From: Streptomyces sp. NBC_01217 | Lineage (GTDB): Bacteria > Actinomycetota > Actinomycetes > Streptomycetales > Streptomycetaceae | Assembly: GCF_035994185.1 (NCBI RefSeq) | Contig: NZ_CP108538.1 | Coordinates: 3,720,001 to 3,784,000, forward strand | Direction: 5' to 3' | DNA: 64,000 nucleotides | In this document: positions 41,908 through 50,216 of the stretch, piece after piece | Layout of the letters: the number at the start of each line of letters is the position of its first letter | Position numbering within the stretch: the first letter of the stretch is position 1 | Position numbers and translations under genes: made by a program | Notes under the pieces: generated by a model | The model's input: only the letters and a program-made list of their open reading frames with translations | Told to the model about the DNA's origin: nothing | Database searches by the model: none

Positions 41908-43209
41908 ATGGGCGACAGACGTTTCGGCAAAGGCTTCCCCTTCCCCCGCTCCGGCACGGTTGCGGGTCGGGGCCCGGCCGTTGCGGAGCGGCTTCCCTCC
42001 TCGCCCGGGTTCTGGCGCAGTCCGGTGCGCGGCGTCAGGTTCACGGCGGTGCTCGGGCTCGTCCTGCTCGCCGGGCTCACCCTGCTGTTCGTGACCGGTC
42101 TGCTGTCGTACGCCGCGTACAACCCGGATCTCGCACGGGTCAACGACAAGACTCCGGGCAAGGGGCTGCTGGGGTTCTATCTCTTCGCCTGGCCGACGAG
42201 TCCGCACTGGCTGTACCGGCTGACTCAGGGGCTGCACGTCACGGTGGGCATCGCGCTCGTCCCCGTACTGCTGGCGAAGCTGTGGTCGGTGATCCCGAAG
42301 CTCTTCACGCTGCCTCCGGCCCGTTCGGTGGCGCATGCGCTGGAGCGGGTGTCCCTGCTGCTGCTCGTGGGCGGGGCGCTGTTCGAGTTCATCACCGGGC
42401 TGCTCAACATCCAGCTGGAGTACGTGTTTCCGGGGTCGTTCTATCCGCTGCACTTCTACGGGGCGTGGGTGTTCTTCGCCGCGTTCCTCGCTCACATCGG
42501 ACTGAAACTCCCGCGGGCCGTAAGGGTGCTGCGCAACGGAGAACTGCGCGGTGAAGTGGATGAGCTTGCTGCCCCCGCGCCCCACGCGCCGACCATCTCC
42601 CGGCGCGGCGCGCTCGCCATGGTGGGCAGCGGGTCGCTGCTGCTGCTGATCACCTCGGCGGGCCGGAGCTTCGACGGGCCACTGCGGCAGATCGCCCTCC
42701 TCACCCCGCACGGCGCGGCCGAACCCGGCCCGGGGCCGAACGGCTTCCAGATCAACAAGACGGCCGCGTCGGTCGGAGTGACGGCGGCCGACACGGGGCA
42801 GGGGTGGCAGCTCACCGTCAGCGGGCCGGCCGGGGAGTTCCGGCTCGGCCGCGAACAGTTGCTGGCCATGGACCAGTACAGCGCGGCGCTGCCCATCGCC
42901 TGTGTGGAGGGCTGGGCGACCTCGGACCAGTGGTGGCGAGGAGTACGGCTGCGGGATCTGGCGGCGCTCGCGGGGTATCCGGACCGGCCGCCGGGAGTGC
43001 TGGTTGAGTCCCTCCAGCGCAGTGGGGCGTTCCGCAGGGCGGCGCTCCGCGACAACCAGGTGCGCGACCCGCGTTCACTGCTGGCCCTGGAGGTCAACGG
43101 CGAGGAACTGTCGCTCGACCACGGATACCCCGCACGGATCATCGTCCCGGCCGCTCCCGGTGTGCTCAACACCAAATGGGTGGCCCGGCTGGCCTTTGGA
43201 GAGCTGTGA
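41908..43209 (+). CDS. Cytochrome b561-like / sulfite-oxidase-type molybdopterin fusion protein
   Basis: A 433-residue fusion. Residues 45-215 hold about four TM helices with His residues fit to bind heme b (LYRLTQGLHVTVG, FYPLHFYGAW, FLAHIGLKLP). RRGALAMVGSGSLLLLI near 240 resembles a signal or fifth helix. The C-terminal 170 residues are a sulfite oxidase-fold domain with the molybdenum ligand Cys332 in LPIACVEGWATSDQWW, ending LDHGYPARIIVP. It behaves like MsrP (YedY) plus its membrane partner in one chain, so reduction of an extracytoplasmic substrate is likely. The stop overlaps the next gene. Confidence 0.85.
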   Translation: MGDRRFGKGFPFPRSGTVAGRGPAVAERLPSSPGFWRSPVRGVRFTAVLGLVLLAGLTLLFVTGLLSYAAYNPDLARVNDKTPGKGLLGFYLFAWPTSPHWLYRLTQGLHVTVGIALVPVLLAKLWSVIPKLFTLPPARSVAHALERVSLLLLVGGALFEFITGLLNIQLEYVFPGSFYPLHFYGAWVFFAAFLAHIGLKLPRAVRVLRNGELRGEVDELAAPAPHAPTISRRGALAMVGSGSLLLLITSAGRSFDGPLRQIALLTPHGAAEPGPGPNGFQINKTAASVGVTAADTGQGWQLTVSGPAGEFRLGREQLLAMDQYSAALPIACVEGWATSDQWWRGVRLRDLAALAGYPDRPPGVLVESLQRSGAFRRAALRDNQVRDPRSLLALEVNGEELSLDHGYPARIIVPAAPGVLNTKWVARLAFGEL

Positions 43210-43691
43210 ACAGGGTGAGTCCTCGGATGTTCCTGCGCCGTTGGTACGGGGAAGGGCCGCTGCATCTCCTCCTGCTGGCCGCCACGTTCGCCCTGGCGGG
43301 CTATGCGGGCATGCGGCTGCTGGAGGGCGAGACGTTCGCGGTGGTGCTGTGGTTCGTCGGCTCGGCCCTCCTGCACGACCTGGTGCTGCTTCCGCTGTAC
43401 GCGTCGGCGGACCTGGCCGTACGCCGGTCGCTCGGGCCCCGCTCCGGGCTGATCAACCACATCCGCGTCCCGGCCTTCCTCTCCGGCCTGCTCCTGCTGA
43501 TGTGGCTCCCGCTGATCACCCGGTGGGCGGTGCGCTACGAGCCCTACAGCGGGCTGTCTCTCGATGTGTTCCTGGGGAACTGGCTACTGATCACGGCCGT
43601 GCTGTTCGGGGCGTCGGCGCTCCTGCTCGTGGCCAGGGCCGTACGGCTGCGGCGCAGGGACACGAAGCACCGGCCGCCGGCCTCCCACTGA
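43206..43691 (+). CDS. Small membrane protein coupled to the cytochrome-molybdenum fusion
   Basis: A 161-residue protein with four TM helices (LLLAATFALAGYAGMRLL, VVLWFVGSALLHDLVLLPLY, AFLSGLLLLMWLPLI and NWLLITAVLFGASALLLVA). GTG 43206 overlaps the upstream stop (GTGA), and GGAGAG lies just before it, so it is co-translated. No known domain; it may be a partner subunit. Its last 148 bases overlap the 3' end of the convergent methyltransferase gene. Confidence 0.75.
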   Translation: MNRVSPRMFLRRWYGEGPLHLLLLAATFALAGYAGMRLLEGETFAVVLWFVGSALLHDLVLLPLYASADLAVRRSLGPRSGLINHIRVPAFLSGLLLLMWLPLITRWAVRYEPYSGLSLDVFLGNWLLITAVLFGASALLLVARAVRLRRRDTKHRPPASH

Positions 43692-44395
43692 TCGACGGAC
43701 TGCCATCCGTACGGCTGCGCGTACCGCAGCAGGGCAGGTGTGCCGAGCCGGGCCCAGGGAAATGCCGAGCCGTCCGCGGGCTCGACCGCGCCTGCGCCGA
43801 CGTTCCTTGTGCCGTGTCCGCGTCCGTATCCGTGCCCGCGTCCGTCGTCCAACCGGACCTGGAGTCGCTCGTCGATGTCCTGCGGTGTCGTCTCGGCGAT
43901 GAGCAGACCGCCCGGGTAGAGCAGGTCGGCCGTGCGGCGCAGCAGGCGGCGCGGGTTCCCGCCGATGCCGATGTTGCCGTCGAGGAGCAGGGCGGTTCCC
44001 CAGCGGCTCTCGCCCGGCAGCGGGTCGAAGACAGAACGGTGCAGCGCCGCACCACCGAGCCGGAGAGTGCGGGCGACGGCCGTCTCGCTGATGTCGATGC
44101 CCAGCGCGCGATGGCCGCGGACGGACAGCTCGACGACCAGCCGCCCGGGCCCGCAGCCGATGTCCAGGACGGGCCCTTCGCAACGACGCAGCGCCGACAG
44201 ATCAGCGGCATCGGCATCCGCGCACCAGCGCTCGACGTCCAGGGGCAGCAGCCAGCCATCGGTGCGCCGGAGGAAGAGCGGCCCATGACCGTTGCGCAAC
44301 GCGTTGGCATACGGGTCGATGCCCCAGGACGCGGCATCACGATCCGCGGCCGGGGTCGCGGTGCCGAGCCGGCTGCGGCGGGAAGCCGTGCTCAC
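43544..44395 (-). CDS. Class I SAM-dependent methyltransferase
   Basis: A 283-residue methyltransferase. Motif I is PVLDIGCGPGRLVVELS near residue 75, the acidic end of strand 2 is LGIDIS, and LLLDGNIGIGGNP marks motif IV. GTG 44395 overlaps the DUF2064 gene stop (GTGA), so it is the third gene of a GT2-DUF2064-methyltransferase operon. The last 50 residues lie antisense to the neighbouring membrane-protein gene and look like low-information tail. The small-molecule or glycan substrate is unknown. Confidence 0.85.
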   Translation of the reverse strand: MSTASRRSRLGTATPAADRDAASWGIDPYANALRNGHGPLFLRRTDGWLLPLDVERWCADADAADLSALRRCEGPVLDIGCGPGRLVVELSVRGHRALGIDISETAVARTLRLGGAALHRSVFDPLPGESRWGTALLLDGNIGIGGNPRRLLRRTADLLYPGGLLIAETTPQDIDERLQVRLDDGRGHGYGRGHGTRNVGAGAVEPADGSAFPWARLGTPALLRYAQPYGWQSVDQWEAGGRCFVSLRRSRTALATSRSADAPNSTAVISSQFPRNTSRDSPL

Positions 44396-45042
44396 CGCGC
44401 CTCCGGTCCGGTCAGCCGGGCCAAGGTTGCGGCGAAGCCGCCGTCCGGCGCGGCGGCGGCGACGGCTGTGGCGTCCTGCGCGGTGTCCACGTCACGCAGC
44501 CGTGGCAGGTCACGCACGGTCAGCCCGGCATCGACCAGACGTCTGCGCTGAACCGCGCCGGTCTCGGGTACGGACATGGGCACGCCCCGCAGGAGTTCCG
44601 GGGCGGGGACGGCCAGGCCCAGCGCCCAGAAGCCGCCGTCGTCGGCCGGCCCGAACCAGGCGTCGCAGCCGTCCCAGGCGGCCGGACCGAGCGCGGCGGC
44701 CAGATGGGCGGCGGTGACCTGCGGCGTATCCATGCCGATGAGAAGCGTCGGGCCGGTGACGGCGGCGAACGCCGCGGCGAGCCGCTCGTCGAGGCGGCCG
44801 GTGCTCTGCGGCAGCACCTCGATACCGGCCGGCAGCCATGGTCCCGGCCGGCCGTCCAGAACGACGGCGCGGCGCCGGGCGGGCAGGGCGCACACGGTCC
44901 GCAGGGTGTCGCCGAGCGCCGCCTCGGCGAGCCGGGCGGCCTGGGCAGGCGTGAACGGCGGGGTGAGCCGGGTCTTGACCCGGCCCGGCAGCGGCTCCTT
45001 CGCGATGACCAGCAGGGTGGTCGGCCCGGCCGGGGCGCTCAC
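44392..45042 (-). CDS. DUF2064 glycosyltransferase-like protein (TIGR04282 type)
   Basis: A 216-residue nucleotide-sugar transferase-like protein. LLVIAKEPLPGRVKTRLTPP is the family opening with the nucleotide-binding Arg/Lys, LLIGMDTPQVTAAHL is the metal-binding motif in place of DxD, and GPADDGGFWALGL the acceptor loop. Relatives act in arsenosugar-type or other small glycoconjugate pathways. GTG 45042 overlaps the GT2 stop (GTGA). It sits between GT2 and methyltransferase genes, pointing to one short pathway. Confidence 0.85.
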   Translation of the reverse strand: MSAPAGPTTLLVIAKEPLPGRVKTRLTPPFTPAQAARLAEAALGDTLRTVCALPARRRAVVLDGRPGPWLPAGIEVLPQSTGRLDERLAAAFAAVTGPTLLIGMDTPQVTAAHLAAALGPAAWDGCDAWFGPADDGGFWALGLAVPAPELLRGVPMSVPETGAVQRRRLVDAGLTVRDLPRLRDVDTAQDATAVAAAAPDGGFAATLARLTGPEAR

Positions 45043-45785
45043 CGCCGGACCCCCTGGCGCGCAGCCCCCGGCACCGTCCCGGCCGGTGGCCGCAGCAGCA
45101 CCGCACGCATGTCGCGCACCGCCTGCCAGGTGCCCCGCCACGTACCGGTGACCTTCGACCTCCCCGTACGGGGGAGATACGGGACATCGGTCTCCGTGAC
45201 CCGCAGCCCGGCGTCGGCCGCGCGGACCACCATCTCCAGCGGATAGCCGCTGCGCCGGTCGGCGATGCCGAGCACCAGTAGATCCGTCCGCCGCCCGGCG
45301 CGCATCGGGCCGAGGTCGTGCAGCCGCAGACCGGTGCGGCGGTGCAGCATCCGGGCCAGCGCGAGATTGCCGGCCCGGGCGTGCAGCGGCCAGGCACCGC
45401 GGCCCCGGGGGCGGCGACGGCCGAGCAGCAGATCGGTCTCCCCCTCGGCGATCCGGCGTACGAAGGCGGGGAGCAGGGCCGGGTCGAGGGAGCCGTCGCA
45501 GTCGCAGAAGCAGACGAACTCCGCCTCCGCGGCGAGCAGTCCGGCATGGCAGGCGGCGCCGAAGCCGCGCCGCGGCTCGTGCACGACGGTCGCACCGAGC
45601 GAGCGGGCCAGCTCCGCCGAGCCGTCGGTGGACCCGTTGTCGACGACGATCGCGCGCCAGCCGTCCGGGACGGCGCCCAGCACCCCGGGCAGGGCCGCGG
45701 CCTCGTCCAGGCAGGGCAGGACCACATCGGCGGTCGGGGCAGGAAGATCGGCGGACGACAGGCCCGCCGGAGGGGAATCGGTCAC
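45039..45785 (-). CDS. Family 2 glycosyltransferase
   Basis: A 248-residue GT-A enzyme. VVLPCLDEAAALPGVLGAVP begins the fold, VVDNGSTDGSAELARSLGA binds the nucleotide sugar, and FCDCDGSLDPALLPAFV supplies the metal-binding acidic motif. HDLGPMRAGRR and SGYPLEMVVRAADAG are the acceptor-side motifs of the polyprenyl-phosphate type GT2 enzymes. There is no membrane segment. GTG 45785 starts 123 bases from the divergent response regulator gene. It heads the GT2-DUF2064-methyltransferase operon. Confidence 0.9.
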   Translation of the reverse strand: MTDSPPAGLSSADLPAPTADVVLPCLDEAAALPGVLGAVPDGWRAIVVDNGSTDGSAELARSLGATVVHEPRRGFGAACHAGLLAAEAEFVCFCDCDGSLDPALLPAFVRRIAEGETDLLLGRRRPRGRGAWPLHARAGNLALARMLHRRTGLRLHDLGPMRAGRRTDLLVLGIADRRSGYPLEMVVRAADAGLRVTETDVPYLPRTGRSKVTGTWRGTWQAVRDMRAVLLRPPAGTVPGAARQGVRR

Positions 45786-45908
45786 GCCGCTCACCCTACG
45801 GAGCGGAAACCGACATTCCGGGCTCCATTTTCTTACGAAATATGGACGTCGGCCCGGGGGCGGCAAACCGGCGGTCCGGCCGCCTCATATGCGTGCCAGG
45901 GTGGTGAG

Positions 45909-46697
45909 ATGCAGAACATCCCGGACCGCCCAGGCCCAGGTACCGCCTCATCGCCCGCCCCCGTACACAGTCACGTCCTCGTCGTCGACGACGATCCGAC
46001 GGTCGCAGAGGTCGTCGTCAGCTACCTGGACCGGGCCGGGTACGACGTCGAGCGGGCGGAGGACGGCCCGGCGGCGCTGGAGCGCTTCGCCGGGCGCCGG
46101 CCGGACCTGGTCGTCCTCGATCTGATGCTGCCGGGCATGGACGGGTTCGAGGTCTGCCGTCGCATCCGCGCCCACAGTTCCGTACCGGTCATCATGCTGA
46201 CGGCGCGCGGCGACGAGGACGACCGCATCCTGGGCCTGGAGACGGGCGCGGACGACTACGTCACCAAGCCGTTCAGCCCGCGCGAGCTCGTGCTGCGCGT
46301 CGACTCGGTGCTGCGCCGCAGCCGCGCCGCTGCCACCACCGCGGACGCTCCCCGGGCCCCGCTGCGGGGCGCCGGACTGCACCTCGACCCGACGGCCCGC
46401 CGGGCGACGCGTCGCGGCCGTGAACTGACCCTGACCCTGCGGGAGTTCGATCTGCTCGCGTTCCTGCTGCGCCACCCCGGCCGGGTATTCACCCGGGAGG
46501 AACTGATGCGGCAGGTCTGGGGCTGGGACTTCGGCGACCTGTCGACGGTGACGGTCCATGTGCGGCGGCTGCGCGGGAAGGTCGAGACGGACCCGGCCCG
46601 TCCGCAGGTGATCCAGACGGTGTGGGGTGTCGGCTACCGCCTGGACCCGGCCCCGGACGAGCACCGGGGTGCGACGACCGATACGGAGCCGGCGTGA
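45909..46697 (+). CDS. Two-component response regulator, OmpR/PhoB family
   Basis: A 262-residue regulator. The receiver domain starts HVLVVDDDPTVAEVVV, is phosphorylated on Asp71 in VVLDLMLPGMDGF, and has the conserved TARG and Lys (YVTKPFSPRE). A winged-helix domain follows (LTLREFDLLAFLLRHPGRVF, then VTVHVRRLRGKVE). ATG 45909 has GGTGG just upstream. The histidine kinase gene overlaps its end by four bases. It is divergent from the GT2 operon, which may be a target. Confidence 0.93.
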   Translation: MQNIPDRPGPGTASSPAPVHSHVLVVDDDPTVAEVVVSYLDRAGYDVERAEDGPAALERFAGRRPDLVVLDLMLPGMDGFEVCRRIRAHSSVPVIMLTARGDEDDRILGLETGADDYVTKPFSPRELVLRVDSVLRRSRAAATTADAPRAPLRGAGLHLDPTARRATRRGRELTLTLREFDLLAFLLRHPGRVFTREELMRQVWGWDFGDLSTVTVHVRRLRGKVETDPARPQVIQTVWGVGYRLDPAPDEHRGATTDTEPA

Positions 46698-47827
46698 CCG
46701 ACATACTCCTCATCGCACTCTTCGCGTTCCTGGGCGCCGCCGTGGCCGGACTGCTCGGTGCGCTCGTCCTGCGGCTCTTCCGGCACCGTTCGCTCGTCGT
46801 GTCGCTGACCGTCGTCGCCGCTGTCGCCGTCACCGCGATGCTCGCCGGAACCCTCGCGGTCGCCTGGGCGATGTTCCTGTCACCGCACGATCTGACCGTC
46901 GTCACCACCGTCGTCGCCATGGCCGCGGTGGTGTCGCTCGTCACCGCGATGCTCCTGGGCCGCTGGGTAGCCGCCAGAAGCCGCGAACTGACGCTCGCGG
47001 CCCGCTCGTTCGGCGAAGGCGGCACATTCGCCGCCCCCGTGGAACAGACGACGGCCGAACTGGCCTCCCTGGCGGAGGAACTGGCCGCCACCAGCGCCAA
47101 GCTCGACAGCTCCCGCGCTCGGGAGCGCACGCTGGAGGCATCGCGGCGCGAGCTCGTCGCCTGGATCTCGCACGATCTGCGGACCCCGCTGGCCGGGCTG
47201 CGGGCCATGTCGGAGGCGCTGGAGGACGGCATGGCCACCGACACCGGGCGCTATCTGCGGCAGATCCGCACCGAGGTGGAGCGCATGAACGACATGGTCG
47301 GCGACCTCTTCGAACTCTCACGTATCCACGCCGGATCGCTCACCCTGACGCCCTCCCGCACCTCCGTCCACGACCTGGTCGGCGACGCTCTCGCGGGCGC
47401 CGATCCGCTGGCCCGCGAGCACGGTGTGCGGCTGGTCGGGAGCCGTGTCGACGCCCTTCCGGTGGACGTCGACAGCAAGGAGATGAGCCGGGTCCTGGGC
47501 AACCTCCTGATCAACGCGATCCGCCGCACGCCCGCCGACGGAACCGTCGCCGTGGCAGCGCAGCGCAGCGACGACACGGTGGTGCTCTCGGTGACGGACG
47601 GCTGCGGGGGCATCCCCGAGGAGGATCTGCCCAGGGTCTTCGACACCGGCTGGCGCGGCAGTCATGCCCGGACGCCCCCGGCAGGCGCGGGCCTCGGACT
47701 CGCCATCGTCCGCGGCATCGTCGAGGCGCACGAGGGCCGCGCGGGCGTCCGTAACGTGGCCGGCGGCTGCTGCTTCGAGGTCACACTCCCCCTGGCACCG
47801 GTCGGGCACCGGCGCTCTGCGCGTTGA
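46694..47827 (+). CDS. Sensor histidine kinase
   Basis: A 377-residue kinase with two N-terminal TM helices (ILLIALFAFLGAAVAGLLGA and TVVTTVVAMAAVVSLVTAML) and almost no extracytoplasmic loop, so it may sense within the membrane. The HisKA site is His160 in WISHDLRTPLAGLRA. NLLINAIRRTPADG (N box), DGCGGIPEEDLPRVF and GAGLGLAIVRGIVEAHEG complete the ATPase domain. GTG 46694 overlaps the regulator stop (GTGA), so the two are made together. Confidence 0.92.
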   Translation: MTDILLIALFAFLGAAVAGLLGALVLRLFRHRSLVVSLTVVAAVAVTAMLAGTLAVAWAMFLSPHDLTVVTTVVAMAAVVSLVTAMLLGRWVAARSRELTLAARSFGEGGTFAAPVEQTTAELASLAEELAATSAKLDSSRARERTLEASRRELVAWISHDLRTPLAGLRAMSEALEDGMATDTGRYLRQIRTEVERMNDMVGDLFELSRIHAGSLTLTPSRTSVHDLVGDALAGADPLAREHGVRLVGSRVDALPVDVDSKEMSRVLGNLLINAIRRTPADGTVAVAAQRSDDTVVLSVTDGCGGIPEEDLPRVFDTGWRGSHARTPPAGAGLGLAIVRGIVEAHEGRAGVRNVAGGCCFEVTLPLAPVGHRRSAR

Positions 47828-47860
47828 GCACGGTGGACGGCAATCCGGCTCGAACACTCC

Positions 47861-48946
47861 TCAGGGCCTTTGGGCGTCGGCGTTCGGGCGCATCCCCCTC
47901 AACGGGGCGGTCGCGAACTCCGCCATTCCCTCGGCGAACCCTTCCTTCGGTTTCCAGCCCAGCTCGTCGCGCAGTCGCTGCGAGTCCGCCGTGACATGGC
48001 GTACGTCACCGAGCCGGTACTCGCCGGTGATCTCCGGAGCGGGACCACCGTGTGCCGAGGCCAGCGCCGAGGCCATCTCGCCGATGGTGTGCGGTTCCCC
48101 GCTCCCCGTGTTGTAAGCGTCGAACCCGCCCGGCTCGTACTCCTGGACGGCCTCCAGCGCCAGCACGTTCGCGGCCGCCACATCCCGTACGTGGACGAAA
48201 TCCCGCCGCTGGCAACCGTCCTCGAAGACCCGGGGAGCCTCTCCACGTGCCAGAGCCGAGCGGAAGAAGGACGCGACACCGGCGTACGGGGTGTCTCGCG
48301 GCATCCCCGGCCCGTACACATTGTGGTAGCGCAGCGACACCGCCGACCCACCCGCCGCGCGCGCCCAGGCCGCGGTGAGGTGTTCCTGGGCGAGCTTGGT
48401 GGCCGCGTACACATTGCGCGGGTCCGTGGGCGCGTCCTCGGCGACCAGACCGGACGCCAACTCCGCACCGCAGCGCGGACAGTGCGGCTCGAACCGCCCC
48501 GCGTCCAGGTCGGCCGCCGCCCTCGGCCCCGGCCGGACCGTGCCGTGGCGCGGACAGTCGTAGCGCCCCTCGCCGTAGACCACCATCGATCCGGCCAGCA
48601 CCAGACGCCGCACACCCGCGTCGGCCATCGCGGCAAGCAGCACCGCTGTCCCGAGATCGTTGCACCCGACGTACTCGGGCGCGTCGGCGAAGTCGGTGCC
48701 CAGGCCGACCATCGCCGCCTGATGACACACGGCGTCGATGCCCCGCAACGCCCCGTCCACCGCCGCGCGATCGCGTACGTCCGCGATGATTCTCCGCTCG
48801 GCGTCGGCGTCCGCAGGGGGCGCCTGCGCACCGTGCACCGAGGGCAGCAGGGCGTCGAACACGACGGCCCGGTGCCCGGCAGATGCGAGGGCACGGACGA
48901 TCTCCGACCCGATGAACCCGGCTCCGCCGGTGACCAGTACGCGCAT
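47861..48946 (-). CDS. NAD-dependent epimerase/dehydratase with Cys-rich insert
   Basis: A 361-residue extended SDR enzyme. MRVLVTGGAGFIGSEIVRAL is the NAD-binding start, GSMVVYGEGRY holds the catalytic Ser region and YAATKLAQEHL the Tyr-x-x-x-Lys pair. Between these, near residues 130-165, is an insert with DCPRHG and HCPRCGAEL, whose Cys and His could bind zinc. VYGPGMPRDTPYAGVASFFR and RRDFVHVRDVA are the substrate-side motifs of nucleotide-sugar epimerases. ATG 48946 starts the Rossmann fold exactly. It is convergent to the histidine kinase gene. Confidence 0.9.
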   Translation of the reverse strand: MRVLVTGGAGFIGSEIVRALASAGHRAVVFDALLPSVHGAQAPPADADAERRIIADVRDRAAVDGALRGIDAVCHQAAMVGLGTDFADAPEYVGCNDLGTAVLLAAMADAGVRRLVLAGSMVVYGEGRYDCPRHGTVRPGPRAAADLDAGRFEPHCPRCGAELASGLVAEDAPTDPRNVYAATKLAQEHLTAAWARAAGGSAVSLRYHNVYGPGMPRDTPYAGVASFFRSALARGEAPRVFEDGCQRRDFVHVRDVAAANVLALEAVQEYEPGGFDAYNTGSGEPHTIGEMASALASAHGGPAPEITGEYRLGDVRHVTADSQRLRDELGWKPKEGFAEGMAEFATAPLRGMRPNADAQRP

Positions 48947-48971
48947 GGCGCCCACGCTAGGCCGCCCGGAG

Positions 48972-50129
48972 TCACATGACCGGGTTCCGGCGCGGCACGT
49001 CACCGGTCGGTAAGAACACCGCCACTGCGCCGGTGGCCCGGACACCCGTCGGAGCGATCGGACCACTGCCCGCGCTGACTGCGCTGCCCGTGCCGTCCGT
49101 GCCGCCTGCGCTGCCCGTGCTGCCTGCGCTGCCTGCGCTGCCTGCGCTGCCGCCATTGAGCAGGGCGTACGTCAGTCCGGCCAGGGCGAGAGCGAGGGCG
49201 AGCAGGCCGGCGATCAGGAAGGCCGCGGCGCGGAGGTTGCGTGGGGGTGTCGGCGCGTAGGAGGACGCTGCGGGCGGGCGCCGCTGCGAGGGACCGCCTG
49301 CCGCGATGACGCGCAGTTCCTGAGCGGCCCGCGTGGCGTCCAGCCGCTGGGCCGGGTCCTTGCGCAGCAGCCCCTCGATCACCGGTGCCAGCGCGTCCGC
49401 GCGGCGGGGCGGCGGCAGTTCCTGTTCGACGACGGCCCGTACGGTGCCCAGCGGGGTGTTCCGCTGGAAGGGCGAATTTCCCTCGACCGCCGCGTACAGC
49501 AGCACTCCGAGGGACCACAGGTCGGACTCGGGCCGCGCGCTCTGCCCCAGGGCCCGCTCCGGGGCGAGGAATTCCGGCGAGCCGACCACCTCGCCTGCCA
49601 GGGTCAGTTTGGAAGTGCCCTCGACCATGGCGATGCCGAAGTCGGTCAGGACGACACGGCCGTCGTTCGCCATGAGGACGTTGCCCGGCTTGACGTCGCG
49701 GTGCAGGACCCCGGCCGCGTGCGCGGCGCGCAGGGCGGCGAGAACCTCGGCGCCCACTTGCGCGGCGCGTCGCGGGGGCAGGGGGCCCTCGGCGTTCAGG
49801 AGGTCGGAGAGCGCCACGCCCCGGATCAGCTCCATGACGATCCAGGGGCGGCCGTCGTGGATGACGACGTCGTGGACGGTCACAGCGTTGGGGTTCGAGA
49901 TACGGGCCGCGGCCCGGGCTTCGCGCTCAAGGCGGGTGTAGAGCCGCTCGACCATCCCCGTGGGGAGTCCGGCGGGGGCGCGTATCGCCTTGAGCGCGAC
50001 CTCGCGGTGCAGTACGTCGTCCTCGGCCTGCCACACGGTGCCCATGCCGCCCTCTCCCAGGACGGAGAGAAGACGGTAGCGCCCCGCGATCACCCGGTCC
50101 CCCGCTGTGCGCGCTGTGCCGTCGGTCAT
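48972..50129 (-). CDS. Transmembrane Ser/Thr protein kinase (PknB-like, no PASTA)
   Basis: A 385-residue eukaryotic-type kinase. VLGEGGMGTVWQAED is the P-loop and VALKAIRAP has the ATP-anchoring Lys. HRDVKPGNVLM is the catalytic loop, LTDFGIAM the metal loop, and GSPEFLAPERA the P+1 region. A Pro-rich linker, one TM helix (AAFLIAGLLALALALAGLTY) and a GSAGS-repeat external tail of 55 residues follow. There is no PASTA or other sensor domain. ATG 50129 has GGAGAAG upstream (plus-strand cttctcc). Confidence 0.93.
   Translation of the reverse strand: MTDGTARTAGDRVIAGRYRLLSVLGEGGMGTVWQAEDDVLHREVALKAIRAPAGLPTGMVERLYTRLEREARAAARISNPNAVTVHDVVIHDGRPWIVMELIRGVALSDLLNAEGPLPPRRAAQVGAEVLAALRAAHAAGVLHRDVKPGNVLMANDGRVVLTDFGIAMVEGTSKLTLAGEVVGSPEFLAPERALGQSARPESDLWSLGVLLYAAVEGNSPFQRNTPLGTVRAVVEQELPPPRRADALAPVIEGLLRKDPAQRLDATRAAQELRVIAAGGPSQRRPPAASSYAPTPPRNLRAAAFLIAGLLALALALAGLTYALLNGGSAGSAGSAGSTGSAGGTDGTGSAVSAGSGPIAPTGVRATGAVAVFLPTGDVPRRNPVM
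49118..49152. repeat. 9-bp repeat encoding the GSAGS tail of the kinase
   Basis: CTGCCTGCG-type units repeat about four times in frame and encode the Gly-Ser-Ala-Gly-Ser stretch of the kinase tail. Copy number is likely variable. Confidence 0.7.
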
Positions 50130-50216
50130 GGGGCTTCTCCTTTTCGCGTTGCCGTGCTGACGGATGTCCTGACGCCGATGGCGCGGCGAGGCGGGTGACC
50201 GGCTCCGCCGCGCGGC

